Shown: positions 17,793-29,111, numbered from the stretch's first letter. The stretch is DNA of 64,000 bases from Propionibacterium sp. (GCA_012517405.1 JAAYVB010000003.1:1-64000); one strand, 5' to 3'. Notes: generated by a model from the sequence alone, not told the origin. Numbers and translations: made by a program.

Positions 17793-19271
17793 TCAGAACG
17801 CCCGAGCCGCCGCCAACTCAGCCGCCTCGTCGAACTCGGTCTCGATATCAGGCGCCTTCGTCAGCAGCGACACCGCGACCGCGACAATGACGTTCACGAT
17901 GAACCCCGGCACGATCTCATACAGTGCGCTCCACGAGCTGTAGTGCCACACGAACACGGTCACGGCGGCGCTCAGCATGCCCGCGATCGTGCCCGGCGTG
18001 GTCAGCCGCTTCCAGAACAGCGACAGCAGAATGATCGGTCCGAAACTGGCGCCGAAGCCGGCCCAGGCGAACGCCACCAGCTTGAGGATGGTGTTGTTCT
18101 GCGTCCAAGCCAGCGCCATCGCGATGATGGCCACCACGAAGACTCCGCCACGGCCCAGCCAGACCTGAAGGCGTGGGCTCAGCTCACGCTTCAGCCCGAT
18201 CTTGGTGAGGTCCTCGACCAGGGCCGACGAGCACACGATCAGCTGCGACGACACCGTCGACATGATCGCGGCCAGCACCGCCGCGAGCACGAACCCGGCG
18301 ATGAACGGGTGGAACACGAGCTGCGCCATCGCCAGGAAGACTGCCTCGGGATTGTCCAAGGTGAGATCAGGATGCTGAGTGAAGTAGGCCAGCCCGGTCA
18401 GCCCGGTGAAGACAGCGCCCACCAGCGACACGATCATCCAGCCGATGCCGATGCGGCGCCCGGCTGTCGCGTCCGCAGCCGAACGCAGCGCCATGAAACG
18501 CACGATGATGTGCGGCTGCCCGAAATAGCCCAACCCCCACGCCAAGCCGGACACCACGACGACAACCGATGTCCCGGCGAACAGTGAGAACGCGTGCGGA
18601 TTCACCTGGGTGACCGTGTCCACCATGGCCGCAGGACCGCCCACATGGATGAGCCCGAGAATCGGCACTAGCAGCAACGCCACCATCATCAGCAGGCCCT
18701 GCATCATGTCGGTATACGACGCTCCGAGAAACCCGCCGAACAAGGTGTAGGCGACCGTCACCCCGGCCACCAGCAACATGCCCAGGTGATAGCTCGAGCC
18801 GAACGAGTTCTCGAAGAAGACCCCGCCTGCCACCATGCCGCTCGAAACATAGAACGTGAAGAACACCAGGATCAGCGAACCCGCAATCACCCGCAGCATG
18901 CGGGAGCCATCCTTGAGACGATTCTCCAGGAATGACGGAATGGTGATCGAATTCTGCGCGATCTCGGTGTAGGTGCGCAGCCGCGGTGCCACGAATTTCC
19001 AGTTCAGCCATCCGCCGGCAGTCAGGCCGATCGCGATCCAGGCATCGGCGAGCCCGGTCACATACAAGGCGCCCGGCAGGCCCATCATCAGCCACCCTGA
19101 CATGTCCGATGCCCCAGCGCTCAATGCGGCAACGGTCGGCGACAGGTTGCGTCCACCGAGCATGTAGTCGCTGAGATCGTTGGTTCTCCGGTTGGCCCAA
19201 AAACCAATGGCGAGCATCGCGGCGAAATAGATCATGATCGCGACGAGCATGAATATGTTGCCAGAGTCCAC
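17793..19271 (-). CDS. putP: Sodium:solute symporter, PutP (proline) type
   Basis: Na+-coupled secondary transporter of the SSS family in the cytoplasmic membrane, most like proline permease PutP. The GTG start at 19271 follows AAGGAG with good spacing and gives 492 aa, the family norm; the open frame runs about 50 codons further upstream without a site. The N-terminal helix (FMLVAIMIYFAAMLAIGFW), DYMLGGRNLSP and SAGASDMSGWLMMGLPG are conserved PutP motifs near the sodium and substrate sites, and about 13 membrane segments are apparent. It is on the same strand as the putrescine/GABA genes but separated by 219 bp and a terminator, so it is a separate unit; the substrate could be proline or GABA. 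Confidence 0.88.
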   Translation of the reverse strand: MDSGNIFMLVAIMIYFAAMLAIGFWANRRTNDLSDYMLGGRNLSPTVAALSAGASDMSGWLMMGLPGALYVTGLADAWIAIGLTAGGWLNWKFVAPRLRTYTEIAQNSITIPSFLENRLKDGSRMLRVIAGSLILVFFTFYVSSGMVAGGVFFENSFGSSYHLGMLLVAGVTVAYTLFGGFLGASYTDMMQGLLMMVALLLVPILGLIHVGGPAAMVDTVTQVNPHAFSLFAGTSVVVVVSGLAWGLGYFGQPHIIVRFMALRSAADATAGRRIGIGWMIVSLVGAVFTGLTGLAYFTQHPDLTLDNPEAVFLAMAQLVFHPFIAGFVLAAVLAAIMSTVSSQLIVCSSALVEDLTKIGLKRELSPRLQVWLGRGGVFVVAIIAMALAWTQNNTILKLVAFAWAGFGASFGPIILLSLFWKRLTTPGTIAGMLSAAVTVFVWHYSSWSALYEIVPGFIVNVIVAVAVSLLTKAPDIETEFDEAAELAAARAF

Positions 19272-19403
19272 GGCAGTCTCCTTGTTCTCGGCTACCGGAA
19301 CGGCGCCACCGAAGAATCTATCGTTGCCTGGCGACGTCCGACACCTCGGACCGATTGTTCGTTTCGAAATCGTGCAGTTGCGCGGAGGTCGACGCAGTGC
19401 GAC

Positions 19404-19442
19404 CGTATCCGGCCCGGTCACTTCAACACCGGGCCGGATACG
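19404..19442 (-). terminator. Strong hairpin terminator after the GABA transaminase operon
   Basis: CGTATCCGGCCCGGT (19404-19418) and ACCGGGCCGGATACG (19428-19442) form a perfect 15-bp stem with a 9-nt loop, 48 bp past the stop of the transaminase gene. No T-run follows on the minus strand. Confidence 0.75.
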
Positions 19443-19490
19443 GCAGTAGCTGCTCAGCGAATCCCCTCGGACGAGGGCACCCGCAGCAGG

Positions 19491-20831
19491 CTATGAGTGC
19501 TGCTGAATTGCCTCGGCGAGTACCTCCAGCCCATCGCGCAGCAACTCTTCCCCAATCACCAACGGTGGCAGGAGACGCACGATGTTGCCCCAGGTGCCGC
19601 ATGTGAGCACCAGCACCCCTTGAGCCAGGCAGGTCGCAGCGACTGCCTTGGCTACTGCCGGATTCGGTTCCCAGGTGCCGGGCTTGACGAACTCGATTGC
19701 CTGCATGGCGCCACGGCCACGTAGCTCGCCGACCGTAGCCACCGACCCGAGAAGCGGACCCAGCACCTCGGTGATGATCTCCCCGATGCGCAATGCGCGG
19801 TCTGCCAGCTTCAAGTCGGTCATGGTCTGAATCGCAGCGACTGCGGCAGCGCACGCTATGGGATTGCCGCCGTAGGTCCCTCCCAGCCCACCGGGTTGAA
19901 CCGCATCCATCAGCTCAGCGCGTCCGGTGACCGCCGACAGCGGCAGCCCGCCCGCGATGCCCTTGGCGGTGCAGATCAGATCTGGCTCGACGCCCTCGTA
20001 CTCGCAGGCGAACCAGCGTCCGGTTCGGCAGAATCCAGTCTGCACCTCGTCGGCGATCAGGACGACGTCGTTGGCACGACACCACGCTGCCAGCGTGGGC
20101 AGGAACCCCTCGCTTGGGACGATGAAGCCGCCCTCACCCTGGATCGGCTCGATCAAGATGCTGGACAGATGGTCTGCGCCGATCTGGATCTCGATCTGAT
20201 TGATCGCACGCAGCGCAGCTTCCACGCCACCGATGGGGGCCGGCTCACGGAACGGGTAGTTCATCGGCATCCGGTAGACCTCGCCAGGGAATGGCCCGAA
20301 CCCGGACTTATAGGGTGCCTGCTTCGCCGTGAGTGCCATCGCCAGCGCCGTCCGGCCATGATAGGCGTGATCGAAACAGACCACTGCGTCACGACCAGTC
20401 GCCCGGCGGGCGATCTTCACCGCGTTCTCCACGGCCTCCGATCCCGAGTTGAACAACGCCGACTTCTTCGCGAAGGTGCCGGGGGTCTTCGCCGCCAGCA
20501 ACTCGCAAACCCGGACATACGACTCGTACGGGCTGACCATGAAACAGGTGTGGGTAAAGTTGGCCGCTGCCTGGGCGACCGCGGCCACGACGGCCGGGGC
20601 CGAAGCCCCAACGGTCGTGACCGCGATACCCGCGCCCAGATCGATCAGCTGATTGCCGTCAGCATCCACCAGGATGCCGCCATCCGCGCCCACCACATAG
20701 CAAGGCGACGAGGATGCGACCCCTGCGCTGACCACCGCATTGCGGCGTCCGGCCAGGGATAGCGAGACCGGGCCAGGCAGTGCGGTGACGATCCTGCGTT
20801 GTTGCGGTAGCCGATAAGAAGGCTCACTCAT
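19491..20831 (-). CDS. gabT: 4-aminobutyrate aminotransferase (GABA to succinate semialdehyde)
   Basis: PLP-dependent class III aminotransferase of 446 aa, the usual GabT length. Visible motifs: the cofactor aspartate in LIADEVQTGFCRTG, the Schiff-base lysine in CTAKGIAGGLPLSAVTG, and IEPIQGEGGFIVP. It should transfer the amino group of GABA to 2-oxoglutarate. The ATG at 20831 is 9 bp after the stop of the aldehyde dehydrogenase gene, so the two are cotranscribed and catalyse consecutive steps. No succinate-semialdehyde dehydrogenase is present in the window. Confidence 0.92.
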   Translation of the reverse strand: MSEPSYRLPQQRRIVTALPGPVSLSLAGRRNAVVSAGVASSSPCYVVGADGGILVDADGNQLIDLGAGIAVTTVGASAPAVVAAVAQAAANFTHTCFMVSPYESYVRVCELLAAKTPGTFAKKSALFNSGSEAVENAVKIARRATGRDAVVCFDHAYHGRTALAMALTAKQAPYKSGFGPFPGEVYRMPMNYPFREPAPIGGVEAALRAINQIEIQIGADHLSSILIEPIQGEGGFIVPSEGFLPTLAAWCRANDVVLIADEVQTGFCRTGRWFACEYEGVEPDLICTAKGIAGGLPLSAVTGRAELMDAVQPGGLGGTYGGNPIACAAAVAAIQTMTDLKLADRALRIGEIITEVLGPLLGSVATVGELRGRGAMQAIEFVKPGTWEPNPAVAKAVAATCLAQGVLVLTCGTWGNIVRLLPPLVIGEELLRDGLEVLAEAIQQHS

Positions 20832-20840
20832 TTTTCTACT

Positions 20841-22265
20841 TCACTCCATCGAACTCATGACGTGCTTAATCCGGGTGTACTCTTCCACGGCATAGATGGA
20901 CAGGTCTTTGCCGTAGCCAGAGTGCTTGAAGCCACCGTGTGGGAACTCGGCCACCAGTGGGATGTGCGTGTTGATCCACACGCATCCGTAGTCGAGGGCT
21001 GCCGACGCGCGCAGCGCGCGGGCATGGTCTGTCGTCCACACGCTGGAAGCCAAGCCGAACTCGACCCCGTTCGCGTATTCGTAGGCCTGGTTCTCATCGG
21101 CGAAGGTCTGCACGGTGATCACCGGACCGAAGATCTCGGATTGGGTAATCTCGTCGTCCTGCCGCGCCCCGTCAAGCACTGTCGGAGCGAAGAAATAGCC
21201 CACCCGGTCCACTCGCGAACCGCCGGTGACGATCTCGACATGAGCCGGCAGCCGGTCGATGAAGCCTTGCACCGATGCGAGTTGCCGCGCGGAGTTGAGC
21301 GGGCCGAACAGCAGGTCCGGTTCGTCCGGATTGCCGTACTTCGCCTCTTCGGCGGCGGCCTTCAGCTTGGCCACGAACTCGTCGTGTACTTGCTCGTCGA
21401 CCAGCACCCGACAGGCTGCGGTGCAGTCCTGGCCGGCGTTGAAGTACCCGGCGGTGGCGATGCCAGTTGCCGCGGCCTCCAGGTTCGCGTCGGCGAAGAC
21501 CACGCAGGGTGCTTTGCCGCCCAGCTCCAGATGCTGCTGGGTGAGATTCGGAGCGCCGGCCTGGGCGACCTCGATGCCGGCCTTCACCGATCCTGTGATC
21601 GACACCAGCCCGGGGACCGGTGAGGAGGTGATGAGGTTGCCGGTGGTGTAGTTGCCGAGCACCACGTTGAAGGTGCCGGGCGGTAGGAACTCACCGCAGA
21701 TCCCGGCAAGAACGAGCGTCGACTCCGGAGTGGTGGACGCAGGCTTGAGCACGATGGTGTTTCCTGCTGCCAGCGCCGGGCCGATCTTCCAGATGGCCAT
21801 CATCAAGGGGTAGTTCCACGGAGTGATCTGTCCGACGACCCCGATCGGCTCGCGACGCAGCACGGAGTTGAGGCCGTCGGCGTACTCCCCGGACGCGGTG
21901 CCGGACATGATTCGGGCGGCGCCGGCAAAGAAACGCAACTGATCGGCGCCCACCGTCACCTCCTCGGAGGCGATCAGCTCTTTGGGCTGGCCGGTATTGC
22001 GGGCCTGAGCTTCGACCAGTTCGGACGAGTGGGCCTCCACCGCATCGGCGATCTTGAGCAGCGCCAACTGGCGGTCCTTGGGCAGCATCCGCCCCCAGGT
22101 CGCTTTCGCGGCCACTGCCGCCGAATAGGCAGCATCCACGTCGGCAGCGAGCCCGACCGGCATCTGGGCGACCACTTCCTCGGTGGCCGGGTTCATGACA
22201 TCGACCAGTTGTGTGCCGGTGGAGGCAACGAATTCGCCGGCTATGTAGTTCTGCAGAACAGTCAT
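20841..22265 (-). CDS. patD: Gamma-aminobutyraldehyde dehydrogenase
   Basis: NAD-dependent aldehyde dehydrogenase of 474 aa that oxidises 4-aminobutanal to GABA. The family motifs are clear: GVVGQITPWNYPLMM (cofactor), HLELGGKAPCVVF (catalytic Glu region) and the nucleophile in GQDCTAACR. The extended FNAGQDCTA and overall similarity point to the PatD/Prr subgroup rather than succinate-semialdehyde dehydrogenases, and the position between an aminotransferase and GabT supports this. The next gene starts 9 bp downstream. Exact substrate preference is inferred. Confidence 0.88.
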   Translation of the reverse strand: MTVLQNYIAGEFVASTGTQLVDVMNPATEEVVAQMPVGLAADVDAAYSAAVAAKATWGRMLPKDRQLALLKIADAVEAHSSELVEAQARNTGQPKELIASEEVTVGADQLRFFAGAARIMSGTASGEYADGLNSVLRREPIGVVGQITPWNYPLMMAIWKIGPALAAGNTIVLKPASTTPESTLVLAGICGEFLPPGTFNVVLGNYTTGNLITSSPVPGLVSITGSVKAGIEVAQAGAPNLTQQHLELGGKAPCVVFADANLEAAATGIATAGYFNAGQDCTAACRVLVDEQVHDEFVAKLKAAAEEAKYGNPDEPDLLFGPLNSARQLASVQGFIDRLPAHVEIVTGGSRVDRVGYFFAPTVLDGARQDDEITQSEIFGPVITVQTFADENQAYEYANGVEFGLASSVWTTDHARALRASAALDYGCVWINTHIPLVAEFPHGGFKHSGYGKDLSIYAVEEYTRIKHVMSSME

Positions 22266-22278
22266 CGTGATCCCATCG

Positions 22279-23655
22279 TCAGCGGGTGATCGTGTGAGCG
22301 AACTCGGTGAAACACTCCAGGTATGCGTCCACAGCCTTGTCGTCGTGAACCACCGAAAGCGTCCACTCCTCCTCGCGTCCCGGGGTCATGAAGATCTTCC
22401 GGTTCATGTTGAACAGCCAGGCCAGCTCCGTGAGCGCGACATCCTGAGTCGCCTTGTACGACTCGTAATCGACGATCTTGGACGGTGAGAAGGTCACACA
22501 GCCCTTCGAGCCGATGCCCACCGCGTATCCGGGCAGGTTGTACTCGGCGATGATCGCCTCCGAGCCGGTCAGCAGCCGCTCGTTGAGGTAGTCGAGATGC
22601 TGGTAGGCCTGCGGGGTGAGCACCTTCTCGAGGTTGGCTCGCGCCGCCGCCATCGACAGTGGATTGCCGGAGTAGGTACCCACCTGGTAGACGGTGTGGT
22701 CTTCGACAACTCGCATCACCTCGTCGCTGCCGCCGATAGCCCCGGTGGGCAGTCCGCCGCCAAGAGACTTCGCCATGGTCACCAGATCGGGCTTCACTCC
22801 GAAGTACTCCGTGGCTCCGCCGGCAGCGATGGTCAGACCGGTCTTCACTTCGTCGAAGATCAAGACGATGCCGTACTTGTTGGTGATCTCACGGACGGCC
22901 TCCAGATAGCCCGGTTCCGGCAGCACGACACCGAGGTTCATCATGGCCGGCTCGAGGATCACGCAGGAAGGCTTTCGTCCTTGCGCATCGAGTTCGATGA
23001 TGCGGCGCTCCATGGCGCCCGCATCGTTGAACGGCACCGGAATAGTCATCTCGACCGTCGCCTGCGGGATTCCGCCGCCGTACGGCAGGGATGCGTAGTG
23101 CTCACGGTCGCCGATTTCATCGTAGGGAACTCCGATCGAGACCATCACGGTGTCGTGGTGGCCGTGGTACGAGCCGAAGATCTTCATCACCGTGTCGCGA
23201 CCGGTGTAGGCGCGGGCGATACGGATGGCATCCATGGTCGATTCGGATCCGGAGTTGGTGAAGCGCCACTTCGGTAGCCCCCAGCGCTCCGCGAGCAGCT
23301 CCGCTACGACGATGCCGTCCTCGGTAGCCGCTCCGAAATGGGTGCCCAGCGGGAATCGCTTGGCGACAGCCGCACCGATGGCCGGGTTGTTGTGTCCCTG
23401 GACCATCGCGCCGAAACCGTTGTGGAAGTCGAAATACTCGTTGCCGTCCACGTCGTAGATGTACTGCCCATCGCCGCGCTCAATGTAGATAGGCCACGGG
23501 TCACGCAGTTGGTAGCTGGACGCCACTCCACCCGCCAGGTGCTTCTCTGCGCGCTCCAGCATGTGCTTGGACGCTTGAGTGTTCGCGTCCAGGCGCTCTT
23601 CTTCCAGCCGGGTGAGTTCTGCAATCCTGGTGGGATCGATAGTTGCGAACGCCAT
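22279..23655 (-). CDS. Class III aminotransferase, GSA-aminomutase-like, probable putrescine/diamine aminotransferase
   Basis: This 458-aa PLP enzyme resembles glutamate-1-semialdehyde aminomutases in its N-terminal half (DVDGNEYFDFHNGFGAMVQG, FTNSGSESTMDAIRIAR, FGSYHGHHD) and has the lysine motif MAKSLGGGLPTGAIGG. Haem biosynthesis is unlikely here: the gene lies between a permease and gamma-aminobutyraldehyde dehydrogenase in a tight operon (34 and 13 bp gaps). I infer that it converts putrescine, or a related amine, to 4-aminobutanal. The reaction is a context-based guess; the fold assignment is secure. Confidence 0.75.
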   Translation of the reverse strand: MAFATIDPTRIAELTRLEEERLDANTQASKHMLERAEKHLAGGVASSYQLRDPWPIYIERGDGQYIYDVDGNEYFDFHNGFGAMVQGHNNPAIGAAVAKRFPLGTHFGAATEDGIVVAELLAERWGLPKWRFTNSGSESTMDAIRIARAYTGRDTVMKIFGSYHGHHDTVMVSIGVPYDEIGDREHYASLPYGGGIPQATVEMTIPVPFNDAGAMERRIIELDAQGRKPSCVILEPAMMNLGVVLPEPGYLEAVREITNKYGIVLIFDEVKTGLTIAAGGATEYFGVKPDLVTMAKSLGGGLPTGAIGGSDEVMRVVEDHTVYQVGTYSGNPLSMAAARANLEKVLTPQAYQHLDYLNERLLTGSEAIIAEYNLPGYAVGIGSKGCVTFSPSKIVDYESYKATQDVALTELAWLFNMNRKIFMTPGREEEWTLSVVHDDKAVDAYLECFTEFAHTITR

Positions 23656-23689
23656 TACAATTCTCCTTCGATTGATTTGTACAGGTCCA

Positions 23690-25267
23690 TCAGTTTTCAG
23701 GGTCGATTTGATCGATCAGGTCACCCATGACCAGATCGTCTGCGGGATCGACCGATGTTCCCCGGTGAATTATCTCGCCGCGGAAAAAGCCTGGGTTGCG
23801 GATTGCCGAGATCACCATCAAGACGACCCCGACACCCAGCAAGACCAGACCGAGCACAAAGACCAGACCCACACCGCCAATCGAGGATCCGGAGCCGAAC
23901 TCGGGATCCATCGAGTCACGCCAGGTCTGGAAGAAAAAGCCGAGCAGCATCAAGCCGCCCAGCAGCGGAGCACAGAATTTCGTGACGAAGTTCTTCGCGT
24001 TGACGAAGGCTTCCTTGCGGAAGTAGAAGACCGCGGCGAGCGCGGTCAAACCGTAGTAGAAGCAGACCATCATGCCGAGTGCGGCGATGGTATCCCACAG
24101 CACGTTCTCGGACAGGAAACGCATCATGGCGTAGAACGCGCCGGAGACGACCGCCGCCGTGATGGTCGCGAAAGACGGCGTCCGGAAGGTCGGGGAAACT
24201 CGCGCGAATCGGGCAGGCAAGGCCTTGTAGTAGCCCATCGCGAGCATCGTGCGGGCGGGGGAGGCGAAGGTCGACTGCAGTGACGCGATCGAGGAAGCCA
24301 GCACTGCCAGACTCATCAGGATTCCAAACGGACCCATGACCGGGCCGGCGAGCGCAGCGAAGAGGTTCTCCTGGACGTCGGGGTTGGTCAAGCCGAGCCC
24401 TTCGCTGCCGATCCCGGCGAAGGACAAAGTGGAAATAGCAATCAACAAATACAGGGCCAGGATCGTGAATATCGTGCCGGTGGCAGCCCGTCCCGGTGTC
24501 ACGGCTGCGCCCTTGGTCTCTTCATTGAGGGTCAGCACGACATCCCAGCCCCAGAAGATGAACACGGACAGCGAAATACCCGCCGCAAATGCCGACCAGG
24601 TAGGAATCTCGGCCGGATTGAACCACGCCAGAGTCGGGGTTTGGGCGTCGAAGGCAGTGCCGTTGACCACATGGTTAATCGCCAGCACCGAATACAGCAC
24701 CAGCACCGTCACCTGGAATCCGACCAGGATGTATTGCACCCGTTGGGTGGCATCGAGCCCGCGGTACGCGATATATGACGCAATCGCGACGAAGACCAGG
24801 CAGGTGACAATGTTCAGCGGCACATTCCGGGTCAGATCTGCCAGCGCAGCATTACCCGTGAGCTGGGAAAGCATCAAGTAGAAGAAATCGACCGCGATAC
24901 CGGCCAGATTCGACAACACCAGAACCGTCGAGATCAGCAAACCCCAGCCGCCAAGCCAACCCAGCCACGGGCCGAAGGCTTTCGTACACCAGGTGAATGT
25001 GGTCCCCGAGTCGGGCATGGCCTTGTTGAGCTCGCGGTACCCGATTGCGACCAGCACCATCGGAATGAAACCGGCCAAGAAGATCGCCGGCAACTGGTAG
25101 CCAACCGCTCCAGTGGTCGGGCCGAGTGCGCCGGACAATGTGTAGGCGGGCGCGATGCAGGATACTCCCAGCACGATCGCGCCGAGTAGCCCGATCTTGC
25201 CTGCGGCGAGTCCCTTCCCAGTCACCTCCGCCGCACCTTCTTGGTGTCTTATCGAATCAATAGTCAT
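23690..25267 (-). CDS. APC-family amino acid/polyamine permease
   Basis: Integral membrane transporter of 525 aa with about 12-14 hydrophobic segments. The start MTIDSIRHQEG at 25267 follows GGAG and precedes the first helix, GLLGAIVLGVSCIAPAYTLSG, typical of the APC superfamily; the open frame upstream has no matching site. PDSGTTFTWCTKAFGPWLGWLGGW is split over helix 3 as in known family members. It is the first gene of the amine-catabolic operon, so it probably imports putrescine, GABA or a related amine. Substrate is inferred from neighbours. Confidence 0.82.
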   Translation of the reverse strand: MTIDSIRHQEGAAEVTGKGLAAGKIGLLGAIVLGVSCIAPAYTLSGALGPTTGAVGYQLPAIFLAGFIPMVLVAIGYRELNKAMPDSGTTFTWCTKAFGPWLGWLGGWGLLISTVLVLSNLAGIAVDFFYLMLSQLTGNAALADLTRNVPLNIVTCLVFVAIASYIAYRGLDATQRVQYILVGFQVTVLVLYSVLAINHVVNGTAFDAQTPTLAWFNPAEIPTWSAFAAGISLSVFIFWGWDVVLTLNEETKGAAVTPGRAATGTIFTILALYLLIAISTLSFAGIGSEGLGLTNPDVQENLFAALAGPVMGPFGILMSLAVLASSIASLQSTFASPARTMLAMGYYKALPARFARVSPTFRTPSFATITAAVVSGAFYAMMRFLSENVLWDTIAALGMMVCFYYGLTALAAVFYFRKEAFVNAKNFVTKFCAPLLGGLMLLGFFFQTWRDSMDPEFGSGSSIGGVGLVFVLGLVLLGVGVVLMVISAIRNPGFFRGEIIHRGTSVDPADDLVMGDLIDQIDPEN

Positions 25268-25660
25268 CGGGTTATCTCCGTTCCGGCACGGCGCGCGGGC
25301 ACCACATAGTGGCGATGGGTGCGATGTGGACCAGACCTGATAGCACGACGGTCTCCTGATGCGCTCGGGGCGGCGTGCGTCGCACGCCTCCGCCGGCCTG
25401 GCGCGGGAGAATCCATCAGATCGGGCTCCCAACCGGCCTGGCGTCGGGGTCCGAAGGCATGCAACAGCACAGCCTCAGGACAGTCAACATCATCTGTCTG
25501 AACCAGGACAGGAGTCTTTGGCGCGGAAACACGATTGTTACTTACACGAAACTTGCCGAACCCTGCCCTGACCTGGCCAGACACGCGGTTCATTGGGTCG
25601 GCCGTGGTGCTGTCGACCGGTGACGCAGACCAGCGGTGTGCCGCTGATCCTGAGGAATGA
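25268..25660. other. Intergenic region between the permease and fumC
   Basis: No gene is supported in these 393 bp. It should carry the promoter of the amine-catabolic operon on the minus strand: a TTGACT element lies at about 25488-25483, but the hexamer 17 bp further on (TTGCAT) is a poor -10. Two direct copies of CAGGACAG (25476-25483 and 25504-25511, 28 bp apart) flank this area and could be regulator half-sites. Nothing else stands out. Confidence 0.4.
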
Positions 25661-25695
25661 CCAGGGCCGCCCATCAATTCGATGGGCGGCCCTGG
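25661..25695 (-). terminator. Hairpin terminator of fumC
   Basis: A perfect 15-bp stem, CCAGGGCCGCCCATC (25661-25675) against GATGGGCGGCCCTGG (25681-25695), with the 5-nt loop AATTC, lies 21 bp past the fumC stop codon. Confidence 0.8.
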
Positions 25696-25716
25696 CGTAG
25701 ACGTCGAATCAGCAGA

Positions 25717-27117
<1,401 letters not shown>

Positions 27118-27272
27118 GGCTCAAGCCTAACGATCGGTCTCCGGGCTCGTGCGAGCGGGGCAGATGCTCGGTGAAGTCAATCGGCAGGTGCGTCGCCACC
27201 TGCTGATATATCCTCGGATGAGGTTTCAACCAATGAATTCCTGGCACCTTCCCGCTGCCCCGAGGAGCCCGC

Positions 27273-29111
27273 TTGACGCACATCGCCGCAGGCGCCACCC
27301 GAGTGGAACGCCCACGTGGACCCCTGGTTGCCGCTGCGCCCTGGATCGTCGCGGGGCTGTTCGCTCTTCTCGGCGTGGCCTACGTGGGTGCGCATTTCAT
27401 GGCCAGCGACACGGTGCCGCGCAACGCCACCGTCAACGGGGTGCCCATCGGCGGACTGAGCGTCGATGAGGCCACTGCGAAGCTGACCGCTGAGCTGTCG
27501 CCGGCCGACCGAGCCGAGTTCACGCTCACCGGACAAGCCGGGCAGGCGGTCGCCATCCTGCCGGCCGACGCCGGGCTTCAGGTCGACTATCGGGCGACCG
27601 TGCACCAGGCGGGTGGCGGCTCCACCTGGGATCCGCGGGTGCTGGTCCGGGTGATCACCGGAGGCGGCCGCACCAGCACCGTCGTCGATGTCGACAAAGC
27701 CGCGTTGACAAGCGTCGTTGGCGGGCTCGCCACCGACTTCGAACGCGATCCGGTGGACGCCGGGCTGAGCCTGGACCAAGCCACGATCCACCACGAACCC
27801 ATGGTGGTGGGCACCAGCCTGAATATCGGCAAGACCGTCTCGGCGGTGTCGAACGCCTACCACCAGGCGGCGCAGCGTCCAATCGATGGACGCGATCAGC
27901 CCTTCGACGTCGCAGCCGATCTGACGATCACCGAGCCCGAGATCACCGACGCCGAGGTGCAGCCGGTCATCGACCAGCTGGAACTGGTCTTGCAGCCGGT
28001 CACCGTCCGCACCCCGGACGCCCAGGCCGAACTCGGCGCCGAGCGCATCGCGCAAGCGATCAGCTTTGTTGCGGCAGAGGGCACCATCACCATGACGATC
28101 GACTATCCGAAGCTCCATGACATCGCCACCGAGGTCCGCGACCCGCTGGCGATCGTCGCGGGCAGAGACGCCACGGTCGAGATGCAGGACGGCCGGCCCG
28201 TGGTCGTCCCCTCGGTCGACGGCCGGGGCATCGGCAAGGAGGAGTTCGCCACCGCGCTCGCAACGGTGATCGACCAACCCGCCCCACGCGGCATCGACCT
28301 GGACATCGTCGACGTGCCGGCCACGTTCACCACCGCCGACGCCGAGGCGCTCGGCATCACACAGGTCGTCGGCGAGTTCACCACCTATTTCCCGAACACC
28401 GGCTACCACAACACCAACCTCGGATTGGCCGCTGCCGGCATCAACAACGAACTGGTCAAACCCGGCGAAACGTTCAGCCTGGCCAAGGCCACCGGCCCGA
28501 GGAATGCGTCCACCGGGTATGTCGCAGGGGGCGTGCTGGTCGGCGATCACATCGAGTACATCGTGGGCGGGGGAGTCTCGCAATCGGCGACCACCACCTA
28601 CAACGCGGCCTTCTTCGCGGGCATGACCGACATCGAGCATCATCCCCATACCCAGTACTTCAGCCAGTACCCGCCCGGACGCGAGGCCACCGTCTACGAG
28701 GGGGTGCTCGACCTGCAGTTCCGCAACGACACCCCTTATGGCGTCCTGATGGAGGCATACATCGTCCCCTCGTCACCGGCAGGCAGAGGCTCGCTCACCG
28801 TGCGGGTCTGGTCGACGCAGTACTTCGACTCGGTCACCGCGACTGAGCCGGTGCTGTCCAACTACACCTACGGGCGCGACCGGGTCTCCACCAGCCCCAG
28901 TTGCGTCGCCCAGAGTCCCGCCCAGGGGTTCGATGTCAGCTATCAACGGATTCTGGTTCTGAACGGGCAGTCGACCACCCAGGATTACTTCTGGCGGTAC
29001 TCGCCGGTCGATCGCATCCAGTGCAAGCAGCCGGAGCCGGCTCCCACCCCTGCGCCGGCTCCGGAACCCACCACGAGTGAGCCGGCGACGGAGGAGCCCG
29101 CCGAGCCCTGA
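27273..29111 (+). CDS. VanW family envelope protein
   Basis: This 612-aa protein is anchored by one N-terminal membrane helix (LVAAAPWIVAGLFALLGVAY) and exposed outside the cell. Two peptidoglycan-binding-like repeats (starting around 50 and 190) precede the VanW domain at about 370-560, with FPNTGYHNTNLG, GETFSLAKATGPR and GGGVSQSATTTYNAAFF. The tail is rich in Pro, Glu and Thr (PAPTPAPAPEPTTSEP). The TTG start at 27273 is preceded by GAGGAG. VanW domains are common in actinobacteria without vancomycin clusters; the molecular function is not established, and a cell-wall role is likely. Confidence 0.85.
   Translation: MTHIAAGATRVERPRGPLVAAAPWIVAGLFALLGVAYVGAHFMASDTVPRNATVNGVPIGGLSVDEATAKLTAELSPADRAEFTLTGQAGQAVAILPADAGLQVDYRATVHQAGGGSTWDPRVLVRVITGGGRTSTVVDVDKAALTSVVGGLATDFERDPVDAGLSLDQATIHHEPMVVGTSLNIGKTVSAVSNAYHQAAQRPIDGRDQPFDVAADLTITEPEITDAEVQPVIDQLELVLQPVTVRTPDAQAELGAERIAQAISFVAAEGTITMTIDYPKLHDIATEVRDPLAIVAGRDATVEMQDGRPVVVPSVDGRGIGKEEFATALATVIDQPAPRGIDLDIVDVPATFTTADAEALGITQVVGEFTTYFPNTGYHNTNLGLAAAGINNELVKPGETFSLAKATGPRNASTGYVAGGVLVGDHIEYIVGGGVSQSATTTYNAAFFAGMTDIEHHPHTQYFSQYPPGREATVYEGVLDLQFRNDTPYGVLMEAYIVPSSPAGRGSLTVRVWSTQYFDSVTATEPVLSNYTYGRDRVSTSPSCVAQSPAQGFDVSYQRILVLNGQSTTQDYFWRYSPVDRIQCKQPEPAPTPAPAPEPTTSEPATEEPAEP

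Noticed and set aside
25535..25542. TTGTTACT in the amine-operon promoter region matches bases 2-9 of the putative mini-CRISPR guide
   Set aside because: An 8-base match is expected about twice by chance in 64 kb on two strands, guide position 1 mismatches, and the flank is not a known PAM.
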